From Halochromatium sp. (lineage in GTDB: Bacteria > Pseudomonadota > Gammaproteobacteria > Chromatiales > Chromatiaceae): a DNA stretch of 64,000 nucleotides. Where the stretch lies: contig POWB01000002.1 in the NCBI GenBank assembly GCA_010912705.1, forward strand, positions 174,995 through 238,994, read 5' to 3'. The notes beneath the pieces were generated by a model. The model did no database searches, was not told the origin of the DNA, and saw nothing but the letters and a program-made list of their open reading frames with translations. Numbering within the stretch: the first letter of the stretch is position 1; the number at the start of each line of letters is the position of its first letter. The translations under genes and the position numbers were made by a program. Shown here piece after piece: positions 44,591 through 54,495 of this stretch.

Positions 44591-45844
44591 ATGACCGCGA
44601 AGAATGCCTTCTATGCCCAATCTGGTGGTGTCACTGCCGTGATCAACGCCTCCGCCTGTGGCGTCATCGAGACCGCGCGCCAGCATCCGGACCAGATCGC
44701 CAATGTCTATGCCGGGCGCAACGGTATCATCGGCGCCCTGACCGAGGACCTGATCGACACCAGCCAGGAATCGAGCGAGGCGATTGCGGCACTGCGCTAT
44801 ACGCCGTCCGGCGCCTTCGGCTCTTGCCGCTACAAGCTCAAGAGCTTAGAGGCCAACAAGCGTGAGTACGAGCGCCTGATCGAGGTCTTTAAGGCACACG
44901 ACATCGGCTATTTCTTCTACAACGGCGGTGGCGATTCGGCCGATACCTGCTATAAGGTCAGTCAGCTCTCAGAGACGCTCGGCTATCCCGTCCAGGCGAT
45001 CCATGTGCCGAAGACGGTCGATAATGATCTGCCAATCACCGACAACTGCCCCGGCTTTGGCTCCGTCGCCAAGTACATCGCCACCTCCGCACTCGAGGCC
45101 TCGTTTGATGTGCGCTCGATGGCGAAGACCTCGACCAAGGTCTTTGTGCTCGAGGTGATGGGTCGCCACGCTGGTTGGATCGCTGCCGCCGGTGGCCTGA
45201 TCGAGGACCATGGGATGCCGGTGCTGGTGCTGTTCCCAGAGGTTGAGTTTGACCAGGAGCGTTTCATCGCCAGGGTCAAGGCGATGGTGGATAGACATGG
45301 CTTCTGCACCATTGTGGTGTCCGAAGGTGCGAAATACCCCGATGGGCGCTTCCTTGCGGAGCAGGGCACGCGCGATGCCTTTGGTCACGCGCAGCTTGGC
45401 GGTGCTGCACCAGTGGTGGCCAACATGGTCAAGGAGGCGTTGGGCTACAAATTCCACTGGGCGGTGGCTGATTATCTGCAACGCGCGGCCCGGCATCTGG
45501 CCTCGAAGGCGGATGTTGAGCAGGCCTATGCGACTGGTCGTGCTGGGGTTGAGATGGCCTTGGCTGGCGAGAGCGCGATCATGCCGACCATCGAGCGGGT
45601 CAGTAGCGATCCCTACCAGTGGCAGGTCGGCAAGGCGCCCCTGTCCGAGGTGGCGAACGTTGAGAAGTTCATGCCAACTGAGTTCATCACCGATGACGGT
45701 TTTGGCATCACAGCTGCATGCAAGACGTACCTGCTACCACTGATTCAGGGTGAAGACTATCCGCCGTTCGAGAACGGTCTACCGCGCTATGTAACCTTGA
45801 AGAACGCCCCCGTGGCGAAGAAGCTCGACGCCTTCGAGATCTAG
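44591..45844 (+). CDS. pyrophosphate-dependent 6-phosphofructokinase
   Basis: 417 aa from ATG 44591 (MTAKNAFYAQSGGVTAVIN; GAGAGGA upstream). The glycine motif GGGDSADT and the PKTVDNDLP motif with Lys, where ATP enzymes have Gly (PGTIDND), mark a PPi-dependent enzyme, which reversibly phosphorylates fructose-6-P and can also act on sedoheptulose-7-P or ribulose-5-P in some bacteria. MGRHAGWIAA is the substrate-binding signature. Two membrane pyrophosphatases follow nearby, pointing to PPi-based energy metabolism. Confidence 0.93.
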   Translation: MTAKNAFYAQSGGVTAVINASACGVIETARQHPDQIANVYAGRNGIIGALTEDLIDTSQESSEAIAALRYTPSGAFGSCRYKLKSLEANKREYERLIEVFKAHDIGYFFYNGGGDSADTCYKVSQLSETLGYPVQAIHVPKTVDNDLPITDNCPGFGSVAKYIATSALEASFDVRSMAKTSTKVFVLEVMGRHAGWIAAAGGLIEDHGMPVLVLFPEVEFDQERFIARVKAMVDRHGFCTIVVSEGAKYPDGRFLAEQGTRDAFGHAQLGGAAPVVANMVKEALGYKFHWAVADYLQRAARHLASKADVEQAYATGRAGVEMALAGESAIMPTIERVSSDPYQWQVGKAPLSEVANVEKFMPTEFITDDGFGITAACKTYLLPLIQGEDYPPFENGLPRYVTLKNAPVAKKLDAFEI

Positions 45845-45881
45845 GCGCGTTTCCGCCGCCTCTGAAGTAGGCCTCCCAATT

Positions 45882-45912
45882 GCTGCCGCGATCCGACCTC
45901 GGGCGCGGCGGC
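45882..45912 (+). terminator. GC-rich hairpin after PPi-PFK
   Basis: GCTGCCGCG (45882-45890) pairs with CGCGGCGGC (45904-45912), one wobble, across a 13-nt loop, about 40 bp after the PFK stop. A short T-containing tail (TGGATTCTTGG) follows. It may attenuate the transcript before the next gene. Confidence 0.4.
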
Positions 45913-45944
45913 TGGATTCTTGGTGCGATCGGTAAGGAGCGACC

Positions 45945-46721
45945 ATGAGCAATTACCATCTCTATCTGTCCCTGATCCCGGAGGCGCTGATTGCCTCCAT
46001 GCTCGAGCCGAAGGAGTTCGGCGCTTATTACGCGGTGGGAAGGAGTGGCCGCGTGTTCGGAGAGTCCATCTTCTTCGAACTCGATCCTAACTTCCGCTCT
46101 GAGGACTTTGCCTTCTCGCTCGCCGATGAGCGCTGCGTGACGCAGCCGGATGGCAAGCCGAAGTCTTCGGTCTATCTCGGCATCTATAATGTCCTGGCGC
46201 GCATCCCGGTGTCTGCCATCGGCAAGCTCTACCTGGTCACCGATGATGGCCGCACGCTCGAGCTGGAGCGCGCCGATTACACGCCAGATCGGGAGCATCC
46301 GCTGCATCTCTACCAAGAGTTCTGCCCAAAGAGCCCATTGGTGGCGAGTCGGCTGGAGCCGCAGGCGTTCTGTCGCTCGATCACCGATCCCAAAAAGCCG
46401 GTGAATCTGCCGCGCATCGTGTTCTCAGATCTGGCACTCGGCGAGCTGGCCTTCGATCCGCTAAACGGCAAGGCGGATGATCTGCCGTATCGTTACATCC
46501 CGCATCTGCGCGATGTGCTGTCGGACTTCACCGCCAACACCAAAGACAGCAAGCTAGTGCTCAAGCATGTCCGCGACGCGGTAATCTATCGTACCGTGCA
46601 GACCGGCTTCTATGTCGGCGATCACGACCACTTTGCCTACTACCCGTTCCCGAGTCGGGAGGCATTGCAGTCAACCCATTACGACTGGTGGCGCTCGGCA
46701 CAGATCGCGCACTTCGATTGA
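45945..46721 (+). CDS. conserved-looking hypothetical protein, 258 aa
   Basis: AGGAG upstream of ATG 45945. Not recognised. Soluble, no signal, with mixed alpha/beta character (SVYLGIYNVLARIPVSAIGK; GKLYLVTDDGRTLELERADY) and a tyrosine/histidine-rich C-terminus (VGDHDHFAYYPFPSREALQS). It lies between PPi-PFK and a membrane pyrophosphatase on the same strand, so a link to PPi or sugar-phosphate metabolism is possible, but only by position. Confidence 0.65.
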   Translation: MSNYHLYLSLIPEALIASMLEPKEFGAYYAVGRSGRVFGESIFFELDPNFRSEDFAFSLADERCVTQPDGKPKSSVYLGIYNVLARIPVSAIGKLYLVTDDGRTLELERADYTPDREHPLHLYQEFCPKSPLVASRLEPQAFCRSITDPKKPVNLPRIVFSDLALGELAFDPLNGKADDLPYRYIPHLRDVLSDFTANTKDSKLVLKHVRDAVIYRTVQTGFYVGDHDHFAYYPFPSREALQSTHYDWWRSAQIAHFD

Positions 46722-46844
46722 TGGCATTGAATTGACTAGCGTTAATTGGCCATCAGGCCGTTGATCAGCCGGTTCTTGCTCCTTCATCCTTAATCTAGCC
46801 GCGTTATCAAACCTGCGCGGCTCCTCAGCTGTAGAAGTCGAACC

Positions 46845-49040
46845 ATGAACGAACCCATCTTTTGGCTCGCTCCACTCGCGTCAGCCTTCGCGCTCTACTT
46901 CGCCTGGCGTTTCTTCAAGGAGATGCGCGCCCAGGACGAAGGTACCGACATCATGCGCGAGATCGGGGCGCATGTGCGTACAGGCGCCATGGCCTATCTG
47001 CGCCAGCAGTACAAGATCATGCTGGTGGTCTTTGTGTTGGTCGCTGGCCTCTTTGCCTACCTGGCCTATGGGCTTGGCGTACAAAACCCCTGGCTGCCGG
47101 TGACCTTCCTGTTTGGCGGTTTCTTCTCTGCGCTCGCCGGCTATTTCGGGATGCAAACCGCGACCTTGGCATCGACGCGGACCACGGCCGCGGCGCGGAC
47201 CTCGCTCGCTGGCGCGCTCAATGTGTCCTTCCGCAGCGGGGCGGTGATGGGCCTGGTGGTGGTTGGCCTGGGGCTGGGCAACCTTGCCTTCTGGTTCGTA
47301 CTGATCGATCTCTTTACGGCGGGTGATCAGACCAAAGGTGCCTATCTGATCCTGGTTACTACGACCGTGCTCACCTTTAGTATGGGCGCTTCGATGCAGG
47401 CGTTGTTCGCCCGTGTTGGTGGTGGTATCTACACCAAGGCGGCCGATGTGGGTGCTGACCTGGTGGGTAAGGTCGAAGCGGGTATCCCGGAGGATGATCC
47501 ACGTAATCCAGCGGTGATCGCCGATAACGTCGGCGATAATGTCGGCGACGTGGCTGGGATGGGCGCGGACCTGTTCGAGTCCTACTGCGGCTCCATCCTC
47601 GCCGCATCGGCGCTGGGCGCAGCGGCCTTTGTCGCCGATCCAGCGATGCAGATGAAGGCGATCGCGGCGCCAATGGCGATCGCCGGTATCGGCATCATGC
47701 TCTCAGTATTGGGGGTGTTTCTGGTCAAGACGCGTGAGGGTGCGACCCAAAAGGAGCTGCTAGGTGCGCTGTCAAAGGGCATCAATGCGAGTGCGGCGAT
47801 GATCGTGGTGGCCTCGGCCGCGGTACTCTGGCTGCTCGGGATCGAAAACCCCTGGGGCATCTGGGGCGCGGTCGTCACCGGTCTGGTCACCGGGCTGATC
47901 ATCGGGCGCTCGACTGAGTATTCGACCTCAGCCTCGTTCAAGCCGACACGCAGCATTGCGGCGGCGGCCGAGAGTGGTGCGGCGACGACGATCATCGCTG
48001 GCATCGGTGTCGGCATGCTCTCGACCGTGATCCCGGTGCTGGCGGTTGCCACGGGCACCATGCTGTCTTACCTATTCGCCTCTGGCTTTGATCCGGCACA
48101 GATGGGCCAAGGCCTCTACGGCATCGCTATTGCCGCGGTCGGCATGCTCTCGACACTCGGTATTACCCTGGCCAGCGACGCCTATGGGCCGATCGCCGAT
48201 AATGCCGGCGGCAATGCCGAGATGAGTGGGCTTGGGCCAGAGGTGCGCGAACGGACCGATGCCCTCGACTCGCTCGGCAATACCACGGCAGCAACTGGTA
48301 AGGGCTTTGCGATTGGCTCGGCAGCCTTGACCGCGCTGGCGCTGATCGCTTCCTATATCGAGGTGATCCGAATCGAATTGATCAGCGCTGGTCAGACGAT
48401 GCTGGATGTCGGTCACAAGATCAGCGTCGCCACCGCCGATGCGACCCTGATCGACTTCATGGCCTTCTACAATGTGACCTTGCTGAATCCAGCAGTGCTG
48501 ATCACCCTGTTTCTCGGTGCGATGGTCGCCTTCACCTTCAGTGGACTGACAGTGCAGGCGGTTGGCCGGGCGGCGCAGACCATGGTGGAAGAGGTTCGAC
48601 GCCAGTTTCGCGAAGACCCAGGCATCCTCAAGGGCACCTCGGCGCCGGACTACGAACGCTGCGTGGCCATCTCCACCGTCGGTGCACAGCGCGAGATGGT
48701 GATTCCCTCGTTGATCGCGATCGCCGCGCCGGTGTTGGTCGGTCTGCTCTTTGGGGTGGCTGGCGTCATCGGGCTACTCGCGGGCGGGCTCTCGACCGGC
48801 TTTGTGCTCGCGGTCTTCCTTTCCAATGCCGGTGGTGCTTGGGATAACGCCAAGAAGTACATCGAGGCCGGCCACCATGGTGGTAAGAGTTCGGCGGCGC
48901 ATCGTGCCTCGGTGATCGGCGATACCATCGGTGACCCCTTCAAGGATACCTCGGGGCCGAGCCTGAACATCCTGATCAAGCTGATGAGTATCGTGGCGAT
49001 CGTGATGGCGGGGGTGACCGTCTCCTACACCCTCCTCTGA
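46845..49040 (+). CDS. hppA: membrane-bound pyrophosphatase, potassium-dependent type
   Basis: 731 aa, about 16 membrane helices. PPi-binding motifs [25 protein letters not shown], [20 protein letters not shown], and [12 protein letters not shown] with [13 protein letters not shown] are intact. The K+ signature [10 protein letters not shown] has Ala at the key position, which defines the K+-dependent subfamily; these pump H+, Na+ or both. The pumped ion cannot be read with confidence. It hydrolyses or, in reverse, makes PPi in the inner membrane. Confidence 0.95.
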   Translation: MNEPIFWLAPLASAFALYFAWRFFKEMRAQDEGTDIMREIGAHVRTGAMAYLRQQYKIMLVVFVLVAGLFAYLAYGLGVQNPWLPVTFLFGGFFSALAGYFGMQTATLASTRTTAAARTSLAGALNVSFRSGAVMGLVVVGLGLGNLAFWFVLIDLFTAGDQTKGAYLILVTTTVLTFSMGASMQALFARVGGGIYTKAADVGADLVGKVEAGIPEDDPRNPAVIADNVGDNVGDVAGMGADLFESYCGSILAASALGAAAFVADPAMQMKAIAAPMAIAGIGIMLSVLGVFLVKTREGATQKELLGALSKGINASAAMIVVASAAVLWLLGIENPWGIWGAVVTGLVTGLIIGRSTEYSTSASFKPTRSIAAAAESGAATTIIAGIGVGMLSTVIPVLAVATGTMLSYLFASGFDPAQMGQGLYGIAIAAVGMLSTLGITLASDAYGPIADNAGGNAEMSGLGPEVRERTDALDSLGNTTAATGKGFAIGSAALTALALIASYIEVIRIELISAGQTMLDVGHKISVATADATLIDFMAFYNVTLLNPAVLITLFLGAMVAFTFSGLTVQAVGRAAQTMVEEVRRQFREDPGILKGTSAPDYERCVAISTVGAQREMVIPSLIAIAAPVLVGLLFGVAGVIGLLAGGLSTGFVLAVFLSNAGGAWDNAKKYIEAGHHGGKSSAAHRASVIGDTIGDPFKDTSGPSLNILIKLMSIVAIVMAGVTVSYTLL

Positions 49041-49059
49041 AGCAGCGGCGACGGCGGCC

Positions 49060-51156
49060 ATGTCGCTCAGTCTGATCTTTGCCTTGTTTTGCGGCCTGGC
49101 TGCCATCGGCTATGGGATGCTGGCAATCCTCTGGGTGTTGGCGCAGCCGCAGGGTGACGAGCGGATGCGCGACATCGCCGGGGCGATTCAGAAAGGCGCC
49201 GCTGCCTACCTGAATCGCCAGTCTTTGGTCATCGCCCTAATGGGTCTGCTGGTGATGGCGGCCTTGTGGCACTGGCTCGGGCTCGAGGCCGGGATCGGCT
49301 TCTTGATTGGCGCGCTGCTCTCGGGTACCGCGGGCGCTATCGGCATGAGCATCTCGGTGCGGGCCAATCTGCGCACCGCGGAGGCTGCGCGCAACGGCCT
49401 CGATGCCGCACTACAGGTCGCCTTCCGTGGCGGCTCGATCACCGGGCTGCTGGTGGTCGGGCTCGCACTGCTCGGCGTGGCTGGCTACTACCTGGTGTTG
49501 GAGCCGGCTGATCCCGGCGATCTCGAAGGGCAGCAGCAGGCGTTGCAGGCCTTGGTTGGGCTCGCCTTTGGTGGCTCACTCGTCTCGCTCTTCGCCCGGC
49601 TCGGCGGCGGTCTCTTTACCAAGGGTGCTGATATTGGCGCTGACCTGATCGGGCAGGCCGAGGCGGGGCTAGCCAAGGATGATCCGCGCAACCCAGCCGT
49701 GATCGCCGACAACCTGGGTGACACTGTGGGTGACTGCGCCGGGATGGCAGCGGATCTGTTCGAGACCTATGTCCTCACCCTGGTCGCGACCATACTGCTC
49801 GCTGGCCTAAGCTTCCCCGAGTCCGCGACGGAACTGATCCTCTATCCACTGGTGCTCTGCGGTCTCTCGATCCTGGCCTCAGTGGTGGGGACCTTCTTCG
49901 TCAAGCTCGAGCCCGGTGATACGCAGATCCTGGCGGCACTGGCTAAGGCCTGGACGGTTGCCGGCGTGCTCGCCTTTCTGCTCTTGGTGCCGTTGACTTG
50001 GCTGTTGCTGCCCGCTCGCATCAGTCCTGCCGACGGCGACCTGCTGTTCAGCCGTTGGGGCGTGCTCGGTGCTGCTGGTATCGGGCTGGTCTTGAGTGGC
50101 CTGATCCTGGTGATCACCGACTATTACACGAGTGCCGACTACTGTCCGGTGCGCGGCATTGCTAAGGCCTCAGACGCTGGTCATGCCCCCAATCTGATCG
50201 CTGGGCTGGCGGTCTCGATGAAGGCCACGGCGGCGCCAGTGCTGATGCTCTGCACGGCGATCTGGGGCGCCTATACCCTGGCCGGCCTCTACGGGATCGC
50301 AATCGCGGCGACCGCGATGGTGTCGCTGACCGGTATTGTGCTCGCGCTCGATGCCTTCGGGCCGATTGCCGACAACGCCAGCGGTCTCGCTAAGATGGCC
50401 GCCATGGATGCCTCAGTGCTTGAGGTCACTGCTGCACTGGATGCGGTTGGTAATATCACCAAGGCAGTCACCAAGGGCTACGCCATCGTCTCGGCAGGCT
50501 TGGTTGCCCTGGTCTTGTTCACCGATTACACCCAGGCCTTGGTCGCTGCGGGCAAGACGCTGGTGTTCGATCTGGGGCATCCAGCTGTGCTCATCGGTCT
50601 GTTCATTGGTGGCTTAGTGCCCTACCTATTCAGTGCCCTAGCGCTGGAGGCGCTTGGCAACGCGGCCGCCAAGATGGTCGCGGAGCTGCGTCGCCAGTTT
50701 CGCGAGCTTCCGGGCCTGCTAGATGGCTCGCAGCGACCAGCCTATGCACGCGCTGTGCATCTGTTGACCAAGGCCGCGCTCAAGGCGATGATCATCCCGG
50801 CGCTACTGCCACTGGCGTTGCCCTTGGCGGTTGGTTTTGGGATGCAATGGCTGATGGGTGGTGATGCCGGGGTGCTGGCGCTCGGTGGGATGCTGATCGG
50901 CGCCATCGTCACAGGCCTCTTGGTCGCGATCTCGATGACCGTTGGCGGTGCCGCTTGGGACAACGCCAAGCAGTCGATCGCGGCAGGGCGCTTTGCTGGC
51001 GCGGGCTCGATGGCCTATCAGGCGGCAATGACCGGCGATGCGGTTGGCGACGCCTACAAGGACGTCGCCGGGCCAGCGCTGAATCCGGTGATCAAGATCC
51101 TCAACCTTGTCGCCCTGTTGATGGTGCCGCTGCTGTGCTTTCAAGCACCGATCTGA
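49060..51156 (+). CDS. hppA: second membrane-bound pyrophosphatase, potassium-independent type
   Basis: 698 aa, starting 19 bp after the first hppA and thus co-transcribed. Core motifs are intact: [41 protein letters not shown] and [17 protein letters not shown]. Here the signature is [10 protein letters not shown], with Lys replacing the K+ ion, typical of K+-independent H+-pumping enzymes such as that of Rhodospirillum rubrum. The 3-prime end overlaps the convergent ilvD by 16 bp. The two copies differ so much that this is not a recent duplication. Confidence 0.94.
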   Translation: MSLSLIFALFCGLAAIGYGMLAILWVLAQPQGDERMRDIAGAIQKGAAAYLNRQSLVIALMGLLVMAALWHWLGLEAGIGFLIGALLSGTAGAIGMSISVRANLRTAEAARNGLDAALQVAFRGGSITGLLVVGLALLGVAGYYLVLEPADPGDLEGQQQALQALVGLAFGGSLVSLFARLGGGLFTKGADIGADLIGQAEAGLAKDDPRNPAVIADNLGDTVGDCAGMAADLFETYVLTLVATILLAGLSFPESATELILYPLVLCGLSILASVVGTFFVKLEPGDTQILAALAKAWTVAGVLAFLLLVPLTWLLLPARISPADGDLLFSRWGVLGAAGIGLVLSGLILVITDYYTSADYCPVRGIAKASDAGHAPNLIAGLAVSMKATAAPVLMLCTAIWGAYTLAGLYGIAIAATAMVSLTGIVLALDAFGPIADNASGLAKMAAMDASVLEVTAALDAVGNITKAVTKGYAIVSAGLVALVLFTDYTQALVAAGKTLVFDLGHPAVLIGLFIGGLVPYLFSALALEALGNAAAKMVAELRRQFRELPGLLDGSQRPAYARAVHLLTKAALKAMIIPALLPLALPLAVGFGMQWLMGGDAGVLALGGMLIGAIVTGLLVAISMTVGGAAWDNAKQSIAAGRFAGAGSMAYQAAMTGDAVGDAYKDVAGPALNPVIKILNLVALLMVPLLCFQAPI

Positions 51157-53045
51157 GACAGATCACGCACCGCGCCCTGGGCTGCCGAGGTCGTCAGTAC
51201 GGCATAGGCGCCTAGTGCCTGCGAGACCGGGCGTTGGCGATCGACCGGCTTCCAGGCCTGCTCGCCACGCGCCTGCATCGCCTGGCGGCGCGCGCTGAGC
51301 ACAGCGTCATCGACGACGACCCGGATCGAGCGTCCTGGGATGTCGATCTCGATGATATCGCCCGCTTCCACCAGACCAATGGTGCCGCCCTCGGCTGCTT
51401 CGGGTGAGCAATGGCCGATCGACAGCCCAGAGGTGCCGCCGGAGAAGCGCCCATCGGTGACCAGCGCGCAGGCCTTGCCGAGCCCTTTGGACTTCAGGTA
51501 GCTGGTCGGGTAGAGCATCTCCTGCATGCCAGGGCCGCCTTTGGGACCTTCGTAGCGGATCAGCACCACATCGCCGGGCTGGATCTGGTCTGTGAGGATG
51601 GCGTTGACCGCGGCCTCCTGGCTTTCGAAGATGCGCGCCGGGCCGACGAAGCCGCGCAGCGTCGAGGTCGGCACACTGGTGGTGTAGCGCAGCTGCTCGG
51701 CCTGCAGCATGCTGAGGTCGACGCCCGCGGTCTTGACGATGCAGCCGTCCTCGGCAATGTTGCCGTAGAGCACCGCGAGCCCACCGTCTTTGGAGTAGGC
51801 GTGCTCGATGTCGCGAATGCAGCCGGCGGCACGGTCAAGATCCAGCGTTGGCCACTGGCTGTCTTGGCTGAAGGCGACCTGGGTCGGGATGCCGCCAGGG
51901 CCGGCGAGGAAGCGTTCGCGGGCCTCGATCGCGCCTGTCTGAACGACGTCCCAGCTCTGCAGCGCCACGCCCATGCTCGGGCTATAAACGGTGTGGCAGT
52001 CGCGATGGATCAGGCCGCCGCGATCGAGTTCGGCGAGAATGCCAATCACGCCACCGGCGCGGTGCACGTCTTCCATGTGGTACTGCTGCGTCGCTGGCGC
52101 CACCTTGCAGAGGTTGGGTACCTTGCGGCTCATGCGGTCGATATCGGCCATGGTGAAGTTCACGCCGGCCTCGTGCGCCGCGGCCAGCAGATGTAGCACC
52201 GTGTTGGTGGAGCCGCCCATGGCGATGTCCAGCGCGATCGCGTTCTCGAAGGCATCGAAGGTGGCGATGCTGCGTGGTAAGACGGTCGCATCCTCCTGCT
52301 CGTACCAGCGCTTGGCCAGGTCGACCACCAGCCGGCCGGCCTCCAGGAAGAGTTCTTTGCGCGCCGCATGGGTGGCGAGCAGCGAGCCATTGCCCGGCAG
52401 CGACAGGCCCAGCGCCTCGGTCAGGCAGTTCATCGAGTTGGCGGTGAACATGCCGGAGCAGGAGCCGCAGGTCGGGCAGGCCGAGCGTTCGATGGCGGCG
52501 ACGTCGGCATCGGTCTCGTTGGGGTTGGCCGCTGAAACCATTGCATCGACCAGGTCCAGCTTCAGGTCGCCCTTGTTGGCCAGACTGACCTTGCCGGCCT
52601 CCATCGGGCCGCCGGAGACGAACACCGCCGGGATGTTCAGCCGCAGCGCGGCCATCAGCATGCCGGGGGTGATCTTGTCGCAGTTGGAGATGCAGACCAG
52701 CGCATCGGCGCAGTGGGCGTTGACCATGTACTCGACGCTGTCGGCGATCAGGTCGCGTGAGGGCAGCGAGTAGAGCATGCCGCCGTGGCCCATGGCGATG
52801 CCATCATCGACGGCGATGGTGTTGAACTCCTTGGCGACACCGCCGGCGGCCTCGATCTCGCGGGCGACTAGCTGGCCCATGTCCTTCAGATGCACATGGC
52901 CCGGCACGAACTGGGTGAACGAGTTGGCGACGGCGATGATCGGCTTGTCGAAGTCGCCGTCCTTCATGCCGGTCGCGCGCCAGAGCGCCCGCGCGCCCGC
53001 CATGTTGCGGCCATGAGTGGTGGTGCGAGAGCGGTACTGGGGCAT
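51141..53045 (-). CDS. ilvD: dihydroxy-acid dehydratase
   Basis: 634 aa, a little longer than the usual 610-620. Fe-S cysteines and Mg site are in [35 protein letters not shown], and [20 protein letters not shown]. It makes 2-oxo acids for valine and isoleucine and is oxygen-sensitive in its 4Fe-4S form. Divergent from ppa across 240 bp. Confidence 0.96.
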   Translation of the reverse strand: MPQYRSRTTTHGRNMAGARALWRATGMKDGDFDKPIIAVANSFTQFVPGHVHLKDMGQLVAREIEAAGGVAKEFNTIAVDDGIAMGHGGMLYSLPSRDLIADSVEYMVNAHCADALVCISNCDKITPGMLMAALRLNIPAVFVSGGPMEAGKVSLANKGDLKLDLVDAMVSAANPNETDADVAAIERSACPTCGSCSGMFTANSMNCLTEALGLSLPGNGSLLATHAARKELFLEAGRLVVDLAKRWYEQEDATVLPRSIATFDAFENAIALDIAMGGSTNTVLHLLAAAHEAGVNFTMADIDRMSRKVPNLCKVAPATQQYHMEDVHRAGGVIGILAELDRGGLIHRDCHTVYSPSMGVALQSWDVVQTGAIEARERFLAGPGGIPTQVAFSQDSQWPTLDLDRAAGCIRDIEHAYSKDGGLAVLYGNIAEDGCIVKTAGVDLSMLQAEQLRYTTSVPTSTLRGFVGPARIFESQEAAVNAILTDQIQPGDVVLIRYEGPKGGPGMQEMLYPTSYLKSKGLGKACALVTDGRFSGGTSGLSIGHCSPEAAEGGTIGLVEAGDIIEIDIPGRSIRVVVDDAVLSARRQAMQARGEQAWKPVDRQRPVSQALGAYAVLTTSAAQGAVRDLSQIGA

Positions 53046-53285
53046 TGGAGTCTCCGGACGGTTGAATCGGCGCAGCTGAGCATGTTTAGCCGGCCATTAT
53101 CATCTTTCATGCGCGCTGACGAAATGCCTTCGGTCCACCTCAAGGGGCGATCTTTGCAGTGATGAGCCGGGCCTGAGGTGAGCCCTGACTGTCCGTCGTC
53201 GTCGGTTCCGGCTATCCTGTGCGGCTGTGATCATCGCCGGTCAGGGTACCGGTGCAACCGAATAGACCGAGACAAGAGGTTAAAT

Positions 53286-53834
53286 ATGGACCTTCAACGC
53301 GTCCCACGCGGCGATAATATTCCGAATGAGATCAATGTCATTATCGAGATCCCGTCGCACTCGGAGCCGGTCAAGTATGAGATGGACAAGGGCACGGGGG
53401 CGATGTTTGTCGACCGCTTCATGTCGACCGCGATGCACTATCCCTGCAACTACGGTTATGTGCCGCACACGCTCTCGGCCGATGGCGACCCGGTTGATGT
53501 GATGGTGGTCACACCCTACCCATTGATCTCGGGCTCGGTGATCAAGTGCCGTCCGATCGGTGTGCTGAAGATGACCGATGAGTCGGGTGATGATGCCAAG
53601 ATCCTGGCACTGCCGATCGACAAGCTGTTCAAGGGCTACCGGAATATCGAGAGCTTCCGCGATATGCCGCCGCATTTGCTCGACCAAATCGCACACTTCT
53701 TCGAGCACTACAAAGATCTGGATGAGGGTAAATGGGTGCGCATCGCGGGCTGGGGTGGTCGCGAAGAGGCGCGCGAGGAGATCATGGCCAGCGTGCAGAT
53801 GTTTGAGGCTGAGCCAGAGAAGCCAAACTTCTAA
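53286..53834 (+). CDS. ppa: soluble inorganic pyrophosphatase (family I)
   Basis: 182 aa from ATG 53286; an open upstream extension is ignored. Active-site segments [36 protein letters not shown] (three metal-binding Asp) and [11 protein letters not shown]. It hydrolyses PPi irreversibly in the cytoplasm. In the same region as PPi-PFK and two membrane PPases, so PPi use must be regulated between drain and conservation. Confidence 0.96.
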   Translation: MDLQRVPRGDNIPNEINVIIEIPSHSEPVKYEMDKGTGAMFVDRFMSTAMHYPCNYGYVPHTLSADGDPVDVMVVTPYPLISGSVIKCRPIGVLKMTDESGDDAKILALPIDKLFKGYRNIESFRDMPPHLLDQIAHFFEHYKDLDEGKWVRIAGWGGREEAREEIMASVQMFEAEPEKPNF

Positions 53835-53866
53835 TCGGCGATCTAGCGCCTGATGGTTCAGATGCG

Positions 53867-54181
53867 CTATTGACTCCACATCACATTCTTCTCCTCGCGG
53901 GCAGCGGCCTCGAGCAGATCGATCAGCGGCAGTGCGCGATGCCTGAGGCTGACGCTTTGTGCGCGGGCGTCCTCATCGGCATCGTCGCGCTCTGGATTGA
54001 GCGGTGCCTCTGGGTTGGCATCAACCGCGGCCTTGAGTCGTGCCAGTGCCGCCGGGATATCCGCAGCGAGCAAGGCGCCGGGCACGGCACCGCTGTGGCC
54101 CATCATCCGGATCAGCGCTTTGCCGACATCACCAAACATGATGATGTCGGCGTGGACGGGGGTCGTGAAGGTGATCAGCAT
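53867..54181 (-). CDS. DUF1840 domain protein
   Basis: 104 aa with GAGG before ATG 54181. MLITFTTPVHADIIMFGDVG and ALIRMMGHSGAVPGALLAAD are the DUF1840 signature; the last 50 residues are helical and acidic (LNPERDDADEDAR). Small cytoplasmic protein of unknown function, common in beta- and gammaproteobacteria. Confidence 0.85.
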   Translation of the reverse strand: MLITFTTPVHADIIMFGDVGKALIRMMGHSGAVPGALLAADIPAALARLKAAVDANPEAPLNPERDDADEDARAQSVSLRHRALPLIDLLEAAAREEKNVMWSQ

Positions 54182-54495
54182 GGGTGTCCTCGGGGTTTGG
54201 TGGATTGCAGTTGCTTAGATAGCGTCGTGCAGCGCTACAAAGCGCATTGAGCCGCAGATTACGCAGATTAACGCTGAGGTTTCAATAGGCTGCTAACCAT
54301 CTCTGACGCAGCCGTTGGGCGGCCTTGCTCTACCGAATCTTGGGCCAATTAACCACTTTCGCCAAAGCCTGCCGCGCCCAACCGATACACTGGTAGTTTG
54401 CAGACTCTTTGTCTGCCCCAATGCTGTTCATCATCAGACTTTTTGCGACCTGAGGCTTTTCCCTGTTGTTCAATCCATTGCGGTTATTGAGACCT
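54182..54495. other. intergenic region between DUF1840 and opgH
   Basis: 314 bp between divergent genes. It contains two tandem CGCAGATTA 9-mers at 54253-54270, a low-complexity motif found between genes in many environmental genomes. No promoter could be assigned with confidence. Confidence 0.45.
54253..54270. repeat. two tandem CGCAGATTA 9-mers
   Basis: Two exact copies back to back, followed by ACGCTGAGG, in the DUF1840-opgH spacer. Likely a remnant of a longer degenerate intergenic repeat. Confidence 0.7.
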
